Assembly: GCF_002234615.1 (NCBI RefSeq)
Contig: NZ_NMQW01000018.1
Span: 32,573-96,572, forward strand
Length of the DNA stretch: 64,000 nucleotides
DNA from: Paenibacillus rigui
Lineage (GTDB): Bacteria > Bacillota > Bacilli > Paenibacillales > NBRC-103111
Direction: 5' to 3'
In this document: positions 50,930-59,533 of the stretch, one piece after another
Layout: every line of letters starts with the position of its first letter
Position numbering within the stretch: position 1 is the stretch's first letter
Program-made: the position numbers and the translations under genes
Notes under the pieces: generated by a model
What the model saw: only the letters and a program-made list of their open reading frames with translations
Told to the model about the DNA's origin: nothing
Databases searched by the model: none

Positions 50930-52336
50930 CTAGGTGCTTACAATTTTTTCGTAATGGACGACAGGAATGGCTACCTTGATTTCCGTGCCGTGCTCATTGC
51001 TATGTACGATCTCGATGTGTCCGCCGTGGGAATTCAGAATCCGTTGACAAATAGACAATCCGAGCCCCATGCCTGCTTCTTTGGTCGTGTGGAAGGGAGT
51101 GAAGATTTGCGACCATTTCTCGACAGGGATCCCCGAGCCGGTGTCTGCGAACGAGATGTGAATTTCGTTGCTGTGAATGACGGTATGGATTTTAATCAGC
51201 CTCGTTTCCTTTTCCTCCATGGCCTCAATGCTGTTATTGATGAGGTTTATGAAGACCTGACGCAATTTGTCTTTATCCACTTTGGCGATAATATGTTTGT
51301 CCTCTTTCAGCAGGATGGATACGTTCTTTTCCTTGGTTCGGATCGAAGTCAGCAGGATGGCTTCCTTGATAATCTCAATGAGGTCGGCTTCTTCCGCTAT
51401 AATTTTACCGCTTTTGATGAATTCATTATAATTGGAAACAATGCTGTTCATGTGGGAGCCGGCCATTTGAATTTGATAAATCATGCCTTTGGCTTTTGAG
51501 TCCAAGGCCTCGTTTTTAGCCAATATTTCTGAATACCCTTTCATAATTGTCAGAGGATTCCGAATTTCGTGAATCAACCCGGATGTCGTCACCTCAATCT
51601 GTTCCTCTTGCTCTTTTCTTTTGAAAATTTGATTGCTCTCTATGATCATTTTGGTGCTCATATGAACGAACACGAAGAAAATAAAGATGGAGAAGATCAG
51701 GACGGCAATTTGACTTGAGTAAATAAAGGTTCGGGCTTGTAAGTTTAATACGCCAACCGCATAGGTCAGCAGGAAAGTAAGACTGAAATAAGTTAGGAAA
51801 TGCCTTACGTATTTATCCAGCACCTTCCTGCTGACGATGAGGGTTAATACGATGCTGATCACGAGCAGCTTGATATGGTTGGCAAACAAACTGCTCCATT
51901 CCCCATACAACGGGTACAATACACTGCTTCCCAGCCCGTTGATATGGTTTAAGCCCGTGATACCCAGCTCGCTCCAATTCAGGATATACACAAAAATCGA
52001 CCAGCAGTAGTAAGCGCCTATCGTGTATTTATTAATGACCCACTTCAGCCAGCTGCCCTCATCCTTGGATAAATATTTAAGCGCCATGTAGCCTACATAT
52101 AAAAAGGCCGGGGGAAGCATGATCGAGCCTACCCGGAACAGCTTGAACAGAAAAAAGATGATGTCGTATCTTAATAAATCCGAGCTGTAGAGCAGACTGA
52201 CATCCAGCTGCCATAAGCTGATGAAAACCATAAATAACAGCATGGCGTTCGTCAGCTTGGTTTTGAACATCATTTTGCTGGACATGCCTAAAAACAATGG
52301 CACCAGGGAGATGGCCGCCATGAGGATAAAGTTCAT
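50930..52336 (-). CDS. Membrane sensor histidine kinase
   Basis: 468 residues. Residues 1-225 form about seven predicted helices with short loops, so signals are probably sensed in the membrane. The kinase core follows: phospho-acceptor His256 in GLIHEIRNPLTIMKGY, N box INLINNSIEAMEEKE, G1 DTGSGIP, F box, and G2 GMGLGLSIC. It resembles sporulation-type kinases (KinB-like) in size and core. No response regulator is adjacent; the partner gene upstream encodes a ketoacyl-synthase-like protein whose stop is only three bases before this start, so the two are co-transcribed and probably act together. Confidence 0.9.
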   Translation of the reverse strand: MNFILMAAISLVPLFLGMSSKMMFKTKLTNAMLLFMVFISLWQLDVSLLYSSDLLRYDIIFFLFKLFRVGSIMLPPAFLYVGYMALKYLSKDEGSWLKWVINKYTIGAYYCWSIFVYILNWSELGITGLNHINGLGSSVLYPLYGEWSSLFANHIKLLVISIVLTLIVSRKVLDKYVRHFLTYFSLTFLLTYAVGVLNLQARTFIYSSQIAVLIFSIFIFFVFVHMSTKMIIESNQIFKRKEQEEQIEVTTSGLIHEIRNPLTIMKGYSEILAKNEALDSKAKGMIYQIQMAGSHMNSIVSNYNEFIKSGKIIAEEADLIEIIKEAILLTSIRTKEKNVSILLKEDKHIIAKVDKDKLRQVFINLINNSIEAMEEKETRLIKIHTVIHSNEIHISFADTGSGIPVEKWSQIFTPFHTTKEAGMGLGLSICQRILNSHGGHIEIVHSNEHGTEIKVAIPVVHYEKIVST

Positions 52337-52339
52337 ACC

Positions 52340-53536
52340 TTAACCTTCTTTCGATATCACAATTGTGTTGTTGTTCCCGCCATATCCATGTGAAGTAATT
52401 GCGATATGCTGGATGTTGCAAAATTGAGTCTCTTTTACAATATTGACGTGCTCGTAGCCCTTGAAATCGGATAATGTGGTTGCAGGGATAAAACTGTGCT
52501 GCAGACTAAGCAGGGAAGCAATCACCTGAGCGACACCGGAAGATGAGAAGGCGTGCCCGATCATCCCTTTAATCGAAGTGATTGGCGTGTCGGGCCCGAA
52601 TAATTGCATGTGATTTTTGGCTTCGTTCCTATCCTGCACCTCAAGCCCGAGCGCCAAGCTGTTGGTGTAGGTAATCTTCTTGCTGCCGACGGCCTGGACC
52701 ATTGTTTCGTACAAGTGGGTCCCCTGCATATTCATGGAATGGATGTTCTCCCCGTCATTATTGGCTGCTGCGCCTGTAATATACCCATAAATGGTCTTGT
52801 TTTCCTTCATTGCATGCTGCTCGGTTTCCATGACAACGACCGCGGCTCCTTCAGAGATAACGAAGGTATTGCAGCTGCTGGAGAACGGATTGCCTGTTTC
52901 CCCTATTGCCGCGTTAAATTTAATAGACTTCTGTTTGGCAAAGCTTGCTATCGCAGCATCGCAGAGGGGCGTCTCGGAAGCGCCCGCAATACAGACGTCA
53001 ACGACACCGTTTTCCAACAAGGTTTTTCCTAGTACAATGGCGTCGGAACCTGATGCGCACCCGTCGGTAAGAGTAAAGACGAGATTGCCCGCACCCAAGC
53101 CTAAATAATTGGCTACGCCCGATGAGAGACTATGTATGTTGGTCAGTCCTGCATTTAAGGGACTGATTTTGTTGAATTTATCATTTCGGTAAAGCTGAGA
53201 GCTTTGTTCGATTTCCGGAAGGCTTGATGTCGTCGTTCCCATGATGACCGCAACTCTAGCATTCGGAGCTTTTATTTTAGCATGTTCTAAAGCTTCTTTG
53301 GCCGCAGCGATACCAAGCAGGCTGGCTCTTGGATAGCCGCGCAATTTTCTGCCTGTCCACGCCTCCGGATTTTCGTCGATAATACCGCAAACGAGACTTT
53401 CATTATGGGGGCCTAGTCCTGGGACGATGGAATGGGTACATATCCCGTTCCTGAGTACCTGCTCAAACTGGAGACTGTTTTGAATGTTAGGAAACTTGAT
53501 TCCAAAACCGGTAATGACGGATTTCATTTTCTCCAT
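52340..53536 (-). CDS. Beta-ketoacyl synthase-like protein with a missing catalytic His
   Basis: 398 residues with the full FabF-type thiolase fold. Nucleophile Cys160 in TDGCASGSDA is present, as are Lys323 and the second His328 in SIKGMIGHAFSSSG. The first catalytic His (NAHGT in FabF) is replaced: the aligned stretch reads YTNSLALGLEVQDRNEA, with Leu294 in its place. The C-terminal FGFGGTN loop reads HGYGGNN. It could still load an acyl chain on Cys but should decarboxylate malonyl-ACP poorly. Stands alone, without acyl carrier protein or reductase genes, and leads into the histidine kinase. ATG 53536 follows GAGGGGG. Confidence 0.85.
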   Translation of the reverse strand: MEKMKSVITGFGIKFPNIQNSLQFEQVLRNGICTHSIVPGLGPHNESLVCGIIDENPEAWTGRKLRGYPRASLLGIAAAKEALEHAKIKAPNARVAVIMGTTTSSLPEIEQSSQLYRNDKFNKISPLNAGLTNIHSLSSGVANYLGLGAGNLVFTLTDGCASGSDAIVLGKTLLENGVVDVCIAGASETPLCDAAIASFAKQKSIKFNAAIGETGNPFSSSCNTFVISEGAAVVVMETEQHAMKENKTIYGYITGAAANNDGENIHSMNMQGTHLYETMVQAVGSKKITYTNSLALGLEVQDRNEAKNHMQLFGPDTPITSIKGMIGHAFSSSGVAQVIASLLSLQHSFIPATTLSDFKGYEHVNIVKETQFCNIQHIAITSHGYGGNNNTIVISKEG

Positions 53537-53678
53537 GAGTAAATCCCCCTCGTCTCAATTAACATACTAACTTCATTTTAATATTTTTTCTACAAATTCC
53601 AACTTTTTTTTACAAAAAGATAAAACAATTTACGGGCCAAGGGCATTAAAGTCTTCCGGGTTATGACCAAAATAAAAA

Positions 53679-53700
53679 AAAGCTTGATTTCTCAAGCTTT
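53679..53700 (-). terminator. Terminator after the GntR/LacI regulator
   Basis: AAAGCTTGA and TCAAGCTTT (53679-53700) form a 9-bp stem; on the minus strand it runs into TTTTTATTTT, ending the 53722-54807 gene. Confidence 0.75.
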
Positions 53701-53721
53701 TCCGGGGGGATATTATATCAA

Positions 53722-54807
53722 TTAATAGGCAGGTTGAAGATTTGCGAGAATGAGCTTTACAGGGATCACAACCTGTTGAGGCTCATAATGGCTGTCGATC
53801 TGCCGGATCAATAGATCGACGGCTGCCTCCGCCATCTTGCTCTCGTTCTGTGCAATGTAAGGAACATGAGGGAGCTCGGGATCATCGAAGGAGATCAGCT
53901 CCTTGACCGACGAGCTGGAACCGGCGCCTTGCAGCGCACGCGAGGTTAAGCGGGCCATCTCCGCCGTCATCGTGAATGCGGCCGTCAGCTGGGGGTGGCT
54001 CCTCAGGAAGTCGGTAATGTATGAAAGGGCATCGTTGCTTCGCAGAATATCGAGAGGGACGTGGCACCAGAGCCCTTTATCAATGGACACGCCTTGATCG
54101 GTATAAGCTTTCTCGAAGCCGGCTGTCCGATCCTCGACAGCTGTATTCGTATTTTCAGGAGAGATGAGGGCGATTTGACGATGACCTTTGCCGAGCAGGT
54201 AGGATACCGTTTCATAAGCTCCTCCCAGATTGTCCGATGTGATAGTGTACGTATCTATATTCCGCAGATAACGGTCAATGAAGACGAACGGGAATTTATC
54301 CAGGGAAAGGCGCAGCAAAGACTCGCTGTATTTCTCATCCTCGGTCGGAAAGACGATCAGCCCTTTAACACCGCATTCCATTAAATCCTTTATAGCTCGT
54401 GATTCTTCTGCGGAGGATTCTCTTGTAATTCGGAATACCATTTGAAAGCCGGCCTGGGTCAAGTAATATTCTACATGGTCGACCAGCTTTTGGATGACTC
54501 CTGTTTTTAATGTAGGAATAATAAATCCGATGAGGTTTGCAGGTGACTTGGATGGAGCAAGCTGCTTCATGCGGTTAGCATGGAACGGCTGCTCGGTTAC
54601 GAACGTTCCTTTGCCCTGCACCCGGATGACATACCCTTCGTCAGCCAGCGCCGTTAAGGCGTTTTTGACGGTAATCTTACTGACCTTGTATTCCTCCATG
54701 ATTTCCTGCTCCGAGGGTACCCGGTCCTTGGGACGGAGCTCGCCGCTCTGTATTTTCTCTTTAATATGCTCTTGGATTTGCTTATACAAAGCATTCTTAT
54801 GATTCAT
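53722..54807 (-). CDS. GntR-HTH / LacI-type ligand-binding hybrid regulator (AraR type)
   Basis: 361 residues. N-terminal GntR winged helix (about 1-75; LYKQIQEHIKEKIQSGELRPKDRVPSEQEIMEEYKVSKITVKNALTALADEGYV) fused to a LacI-like periplasmic-binding fold (about 90-361; NLIGFIIPTLKTGVIQKLVDHVEYYL, VKGLIVFP, FVFIDRYL), the architecture of B. subtilis AraR. AAAAGGGG precedes the ATG on the minus strand. Divergent from the importer and GH43 operon, which it should repress until a pentose such as arabinose is bound. Effector inferred from GH43. Confidence 0.88.
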   Translation of the reverse strand: MNHKNALYKQIQEHIKEKIQSGELRPKDRVPSEQEIMEEYKVSKITVKNALTALADEGYVIRVQGKGTFVTEQPFHANRMKQLAPSKSPANLIGFIIPTLKTGVIQKLVDHVEYYLTQAGFQMVFRITRESSAEESRAIKDLMECGVKGLIVFPTEDEKYSESLLRLSLDKFPFVFIDRYLRNIDTYTITSDNLGGAYETVSYLLGKGHRQIALISPENTNTAVEDRTAGFEKAYTDQGVSIDKGLWCHVPLDILRSNDALSYITDFLRSHPQLTAAFTMTAEMARLTSRALQGAGSSSSVKELISFDDPELPHVPYIAQNESKMAEAAVDLLIRQIDSHYEPQQVVIPVKLILANLQPAY

Positions 54808-54820
54808 GTTGCGCAGCCCC

Positions 54821-54930
54821 TTTTAAATATTTAAAAAGTAATATTTTATAACCAATTGAGTATATAAATTATATATTATCTATATTATAATCCAATTAGT
54901 GAAGCGGTTACAATACTTAATATTTAAAAA
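54821..54930. promoter_or_regulatory. Operator-like repeats in the divergent GntR/LacI control region
   Basis: The 16-base perfect palindrome TTTTAAATATTTAAAA lies at 54821-54836, and its core AATATTTAAAAA (54826-54837) recurs at 54919-54930, 93 bases away. One copy sits near the regulator start, the other near the binding-protein start, an arrangement suited to looping. Extreme AT content of the region makes chance occurrence possible. Confidence 0.35.
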
Positions 54931-54988
54931 ATGGAAAAAATAGTTTGATTCAAAACAAGCCAAATTCATTCGTAGGGGGCAGATGTTC

Positions 54989-56296
54989 ATGATGAAGAAA
55001 GCGCTTAAATTATCGACGGCTGTAATGCTGAGTTCCGCACTTTTTCTGACGGCGTGCAGTGGGGCGGATACGGGAAGCAGCGGCGGAACCGATACGAAGT
55101 CGGGCGGGGGGACGAAATTAGTATTTTGGACCTTTAACGAGCTGCACCAGAAGTTTTTCGAGAATATGGCGGCATCCTGGAACAAGTCGCATCCCTCTGA
55201 GCCCATCGAGCTGGAGGCTACGACCTTTCCTTATGATGACAACCACAATAAGCTGCTTGTTGCTCTGCAGTCGGGTACAGGGGCGCCGGATATGGCCGAT
55301 GTGGAAATCAGCAAGATCGGCAACTTCCTGAAGGGTGAGCCGCAGCTGGTGGCGCTGAACGACATCGTCGAGCCGGAGAAAGCGAACCTCGTCATGTCCA
55401 GGCTGGACAATTACGCGAAGGGCGGCAAATATTACGGCATTGACTACCACGTAGGCGCGGAGGTTATGTACTACAATAAGGAAATTCTCGATAAAGCCGG
55501 TGTGAACGCAGATAACATCAAGACTTGGGACGATTATGACAAGGCCGCCAAGCAGGTGCTTGAAAAAACCGGGAAGCCGATGACAACGGTGGAAACGACG
55601 GATCAATGGTCTCTCTGGCCGCTTGTCGTACAGCATGGCTCCGATTTCCTTGATAAGGACGGCAAGGTGATTTTGAATAATAGCGCCAATGTTGAGGTGC
55701 TCAGCTTCCTGCAGAAGCTTGTGAAGGAGAAGGTTGCCGTACCTGCACCGGGAGGCTTTCACCATGCGGAGGAGTACTACGGCTTTATGAATAAAGGCGG
55801 CGCGGCCTCCCTGTGGATGCCGATGTGGTACATGGGACGGTTCACCGACTACATGCCTGATTTGAAAGGGAAAATCATCATCAAGCCGATGCCGGTCTTC
55901 AAGCAGGGGGAAATGCGCTCCTCGGGGATGGGTGGTACGGGAACCGTCATCACGAATCAATCGAAGAGCCAAGAGCTCGCGAAGAAGTTCCTCTCCTATG
56001 CCAAGCTTTCCAAGGAAGGCAACATTGAGATTTGGAAGCAGCTGGGCTTTGATCCGATTCGTACCGATGTATGGAACGATCCGGCGTTGAAGGAGGACAA
56101 CAAATTTACGGCTTACTTCGGCAAAAATTTATTCGATGTGCTGATCGGCGTGAAAAATGAAATTGCTCCTACCAACATTAAAGAGAAAACACCAGCAGTC
56201 TCCGATGTTGTGAAAACGAAGACGATCTTCCAGGTCATCAACGATATGAAGGATCCGAAGCAGGTGCTGGACGAAACGGCACAAAGCATTAAGTAA
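54989..56296 (+). CDS. Family 1 sugar-binding lipoprotein (arabino-oligosaccharide type)
   Basis: 435 residues with lipobox LTAC, Cys at 23, then a Gly/Ser tether and a family 1 binding-protein body: KLVFWTFNELHQKFFENMAASWN and GVNADNIKTWDDYDKAAKQVL. ATG 54989 is nine bases after AGGGGG; ATGs three and six bases away are alternatives. It leads an operon with two MalF/MalG-type permeases and a GH43 enzyme, so arabino-oligosaccharides are a likely ligand (inference). Confidence 0.85.
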   Translation: MMKKALKLSTAVMLSSALFLTACSGADTGSSGGTDTKSGGGTKLVFWTFNELHQKFFENMAASWNKSHPSEPIELEATTFPYDDNHNKLLVALQSGTGAPDMADVEISKIGNFLKGEPQLVALNDIVEPEKANLVMSRLDNYAKGGKYYGIDYHVGAEVMYYNKEILDKAGVNADNIKTWDDYDKAAKQVLEKTGKPMTTVETTDQWSLWPLVVQHGSDFLDKDGKVILNNSANVEVLSFLQKLVKEKVAVPAPGGFHHAEEYYGFMNKGGAASLWMPMWYMGRFTDYMPDLKGKIIIKPMPVFKQGEMRSSGMGGTGTVITNQSKSQELAKKFLSYAKLSKEGNIEIWKQLGFDPIRTDVWNDPALKEDNKFTAYFGKNLFDVLIGVKNEIAPTNIKEKTPAVSDVVKTKTIFQVINDMKDPKQVLDETAQSIK

Positions 56297-56334
56297 AGGA
56301 TACGTGCGATAGAAACGCACCAAGCCATGCAAGA

Positions 56335-56376
56335 CCGGCTTTCTCCCGCGAATTCAGGAAGCGGGGAGGAAGCCGG
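56335..56376 (+). other. Intercistronic hairpin after the binding-protein gene
   Basis: CCGGCTT (56335-56341) pairs with AAGCCGG (56370-56376), enclosing CCCGC/GCGGG. No U-tract. Same position as the hairpin at 11624: between binding-protein and permease genes. Confidence 0.6.
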
Positions 56377-56409
56377 CTCCAAGCTACAAGAAAGGAGCAG
56401 TGAACTACT

Positions 56410-57348
56410 ATGGAAGCAGACACCGTCAACGTTTCAGTGAAAGCGAAAAAGCAGAGCCGGCTGTTGAACCCGCTGCTGTATTCGCCCAAGGTGGCTCCTT
56501 ACGTCTTTGTCCTGCCGTTTGTGCTGTCCTTTTGTATTTTTTTCGCTTATCCGGTGTTCAGCACGATTCAAATGAGCTTTCAGGAGGTGCTGCCGGGCCA
56601 GACGCATTATATCGGCATGACCAATTACCAAAACCTGTGGAGCGATTCGTTCTTCACCGCTTTGTTCAACAGCAGCAGGTACACCCTTTGGACGATTCTC
56701 GTCTTGATCCCGCTGCCGCTGCTGCTGGCCGTATTTTTAAACTCAAGGCTGATGAAATGGAGCTCCTTCTTCCGTTCCACCTTGTTTATCCCGTCCTTGA
56801 CCTCTGTCGTCGTAGCGGGGACGATCTTCCGCCTTGTCTTCGGCTCCCTGGACAACTCGGTGATGAATACGTTCCGTCACATGATCGGGCTGCCTACTAT
56901 CAACTGGCTGGCGGGCTCGTCCACGGCGATGTTCGTTCTGGTTGTATTGGCGACCTGGCGCTATATCGGCGTCAATATTATTTACTTCCTGTCCGCCCTG
57001 CAAAGCATCCCTCAGGAGCTGTATGAATCCGCAGCCATCGACGGGGCGAATACGTGGCAAAGATTTTGGCGCATTACGCTGCCGCTCTTGAAGCCGGTCA
57101 GCATTTATGTCATAACCATCAGCATTTATGGCGGGTATTCGATGTTTACCGAAAGCTTCATCCTGTGGAATGGCAACCGTTCCCCGAACGATATCGGGCT
57201 GACGATGATCGGCCTATTGTACAGGGAAGGCATTGAGAAAAATAATTTGGGCTTCGGCTCGGCTATCGGCATTACGCTGCTGGTGCTTACGATGGTTTTG
57301 AATGTCATTCAGCTGAAATTTTTCGGATTGTTCAAAAAGGAGGATTAA
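56410..57348 (+). CDS. ABC sugar permease, MalF/UgpA type
   Basis: 312 residues, six predicted helices. YVFVLPFVLSFCIFFAYPV at the first helix and the EAA loop 'YESAAIDGANTWQRFWRITLPLL' define it. AAAGGAG lies twelve bases before the ATG. Channel partner of 57352, which begins three bases after this stop. Confidence 0.9.
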   Translation: MEADTVNVSVKAKKQSRLLNPLLYSPKVAPYVFVLPFVLSFCIFFAYPVFSTIQMSFQEVLPGQTHYIGMTNYQNLWSDSFFTALFNSSRYTLWTILVLIPLPLLLAVFLNSRLMKWSSFFRSTLFIPSLTSVVVAGTIFRLVFGSLDNSVMNTFRHMIGLPTINWLAGSSTAMFVLVVLATWRYIGVNIIYFLSALQSIPQELYESAAIDGANTWQRFWRITLPLLKPVSIYVITISIYGGYSMFTESFILWNGNRSPNDIGLTMIGLLYREGIEKNNLGFGSAIGITLLVLTMVLNVIQLKFFGLFKKED

Positions 57349-57351
57349 GTC

Positions 57352-58194
57352 ATGGACGAGAAACCTTCCAAGCTTCAGAGAGCCATGCTGATTCTTTTAT
57401 TCGTTCTGCTGGCAGCCATGTGCCTCTTTCCGTTCTACTGCTTGGCTCTGGCTTCCCTGAAGCCTTCCAAGGAGCTGCTGCGCCTGGGTCTGAACGTCAA
57501 GCTGCAGCCGGAGCTGCTATCCTTACACAACTATGCGTTTTTGTTTTCCGCTTCTGCCAAAAAGTACCTGGTATGGTACCAGAACAGCGTGCTTATCTCG
57601 GTGATTTACACCGCTTGCTGCCTGCTGCTGTCCTCCATGGTCGGGTACGGCCTGGCCATGTACCGTTTCCGCGGACGGAACCTGATCTTCGTCCTGGTGC
57701 TTCTCGTGATGATGGTGCCGGTAGAAATTATTATGCTGCCCCTCTATAAGCAAATGATCGCCTTCAAGCTGATCAACACGTTCAGCGGCGTCATTTTACC
57801 GTTCGTCGTCGCGCCGCTGCCGATCTTTTTCTTCCGGCAGTACGCTGCAGGCCTGCCTAAGGATTTTCTGGATGCCGGAAGGATCGACGGCTGCTCGGAG
57901 TACGGCATCTTTTTCCGGATTATGGTGCCGTTGATGACTCCCGCATTCGGGGCGATGGCAATCCTGCAGGCGTTGGCGAGCTGGAACAGCTTCGTCTGGC
58001 CGCTGATTGTGATCAAATCAAGCGAAAAGATGACGCTGCCGATCGGGCTTGCCAGCTTGGTTACCCCCTACGGCAACAACTACGATATATTAATTGCCGG
58101 CTCCGTGCTCGCGATTTTGCCGATACTGCTTGTCTTTATTTTCTTCCAGCGCTTCTTTGTATCGGGCTTGACGGTCGGCGGTGTGAAAGGCTAA
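57352..58194 (+). CDS. ABC sugar permease, MalG/UgpE type
   Basis: 280 residues, six predicted helices; VLLVMMVPVEIIMLPLYKQM, EAA loop 'LDAGRIDGCSEYGIFFRIMVPL' and the ending QRFFVSGLTVGGVKG. GGAGG, just before the previous stop, serves as its ribosome site, so translation is coupled to the upstream permease. No ATPase in the operon. Confidence 0.9.
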   Translation: MDEKPSKLQRAMLILLFVLLAAMCLFPFYCLALASLKPSKELLRLGLNVKLQPELLSLHNYAFLFSASAKKYLVWYQNSVLISVIYTACCLLLSSMVGYGLAMYRFRGRNLIFVLVLLVMMVPVEIIMLPLYKQMIAFKLINTFSGVILPFVVAPLPIFFFRQYAAGLPKDFLDAGRIDGCSEYGIFFRIMVPLMTPAFGAMAILQALASWNSFVWPLIVIKSSEKMTLPIGLASLVTPYGNNYDILIAGSVLAILPILLVFIFFQRFFVSGLTVGGVKG

Positions 58195-58275
58195 GCAGGC
58201 CGCTCTTTCAACCATTCATTATTTACCTTGCTTATAAACGATCCGTGTTACACGCATGAGGAGAAGGAGACCCCT

Positions 58276-59238
58276 ATGAGAGAAAATCAAATACTACTGA
58301 ATACACCTACGATTGAGCAGCGTGCCGATCCATGGGTATACAAGCACACGGACGGCTGCTATTACTTTACGGCCTCCGTTCCGGCCTATGACCGGATTGA
58401 ACTGCGCCGCGCGGCAACGCTTCAAGGGCTGAGGGAATCGGAGCCGGTAACGGCTTGGGTGAAGCATGAAACGGGACCGTTGAGCGCCAATATTTGGGCG
58501 CCGGAAATTCATTTTATTGACGGTAAGTGGTATATCTATTTCGCCGCGGCAAGAACGACGGAGACGAATGAAGGCTTGTTCGATCACCGCATGTACGTAT
58601 TGGAGAACGAATCGGCGAACCCGCTGGAAGGAGCCTGGGTAGAGAAGGGGCAAATCCGTACCCGTTGGGAAAGCTTCGCGCTCGATGCAACGACCTTCGA
58701 GCACCGGGGAACCCGTTATCTCGTATGGGCCCAGAAGGACCCCGACATTCCAGGCAACTCGAATCTGTACATTTCGGAGATGAGCAATCCATGGACGCTC
58801 CAGGGGGAGCAGGTGCAGCTCTCCACCCCGGAATACGATTGGGAGATCATCGGCTTCAAGGTAAATGAAGGCGCCGCAGTGCTGAAGCGCGACGATCGCA
58901 TCTTCATTAGCTTCTCTGCCAGCGCGACGGATTTCAATTATTGCATAGGCTTGCTGTCCGCGAGTGAAGACGCGGATCTGCTCGATCCGAAGTCATGGGA
59001 AAAGTCGGCGCAGCCTGTATTGACGACCGATGAGGAGCTGGGCCTCTACGGACCCGGACATAACAGCTTTACGAAATCAGAGGACGGCACGCAGGATGTC
59101 CTGGTGTTTCACGCCAGAACCTATAAGGACATTCAGGGGGATCCGCTTTACGACCCGAACCGGCATATGTTTGTTCGTCCGCTGCTTTGGAACGCGGATG
59201 GTACCCCGAACTTTCGCCAATCCGTTCGTCAGATATAA
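58276..59238 (+). CDS. GH43 alpha-L-arabinofuranosidase / arabinanase-type glycosidase
   Basis: 320 residues, a single five-bladed propeller without signal peptide or extra domain, so it acts on imported oligosaccharides. The three acidic residues can be placed: base Asp18 in RADPWVYKH, pKa-modulating Asp137 in ALDATTFEH, and acid Glu198 in FKVNEGAAVL; SFSASATDFNYCIGLL is typical of arabinofuranosidase subfamilies. ATG 58276 after GAGAAGGAGA; an upstream ATG at 58228 has no ribosome site. The gene ends its operon at the terminator 59263-59293. Confidence 0.9.
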   Translation: MRENQILLNTPTIEQRADPWVYKHTDGCYYFTASVPAYDRIELRRAATLQGLRESEPVTAWVKHETGPLSANIWAPEIHFIDGKWYIYFAAARTTETNEGLFDHRMYVLENESANPLEGAWVEKGQIRTRWESFALDATTFEHRGTRYLVWAQKDPDIPGNSNLYISEMSNPWTLQGEQVQLSTPEYDWEIIGFKVNEGAAVLKRDDRIFISFSASATDFNYCIGLLSASEDADLLDPKSWEKSAQPVLTTDEELGLYGPGHNSFTKSEDGTQDVLVFHARTYKDIQGDPLYDPNRHMFVRPLLWNADGTPNFRQSVRQI

Positions 59239-59262
59239 TGGAATGTTATATGTCAATCAAAG

Positions 59263-59293
59263 CAGCTTTGCCATCCGGCAGAGCTGTTTTTTT
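59263..59293 (+). terminator. Terminator of the GH43 operon
   Basis: CAGCTTTGCC (59263-59272) pairs with GGCAGAGCTG (59277-59286) around ATCC, followed by TTTTTTT. The rest of 59294-59420 shows nothing recognisable. Confidence 0.88.
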
Positions 59294-59420
59294 GACCACA
59301 AAACCGCTGTACGCGGTCGCTCATCTTCGCAAGGCCTCGATAGAGTTTCTTGACAAACGCATGCCACCTGGAAAGTTGGCGCAGCCGATTATCCTTGACT
59401 CATCCCGGCAGAACGTCATC

Positions 59421-59449
59421 TTGCCCGGCAGCTAGGGACAAAGTATAAT
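59421..59449 (+). promoter_or_regulatory. Promoter of the third AraC sensor, with a cre-like core
   Basis: TTGCCC (59421-59426), 17 bases, TATAAT (59444-59449). Directly downstream, GTTAAGCGCTTTAT (59452-59465) contains the symmetrical core AAGCGCTT, a weak cre match (about 10 of 14). Confidence 0.6.
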
Positions 59450-59533
59450 AAGTTAAGCGCTTTATTCGCGCGTGACAAAAAGAGTGACACCGCTTACAAT
59501 TAGAAAAATAACAACGCGAGGAGGTTCCCTAAC

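Noticed and set aside
59187..59435. 82-codon frame over the GH43 terminator
   Set aside because: It runs through the terminator hairpin and U-tract and has no ribosome site.
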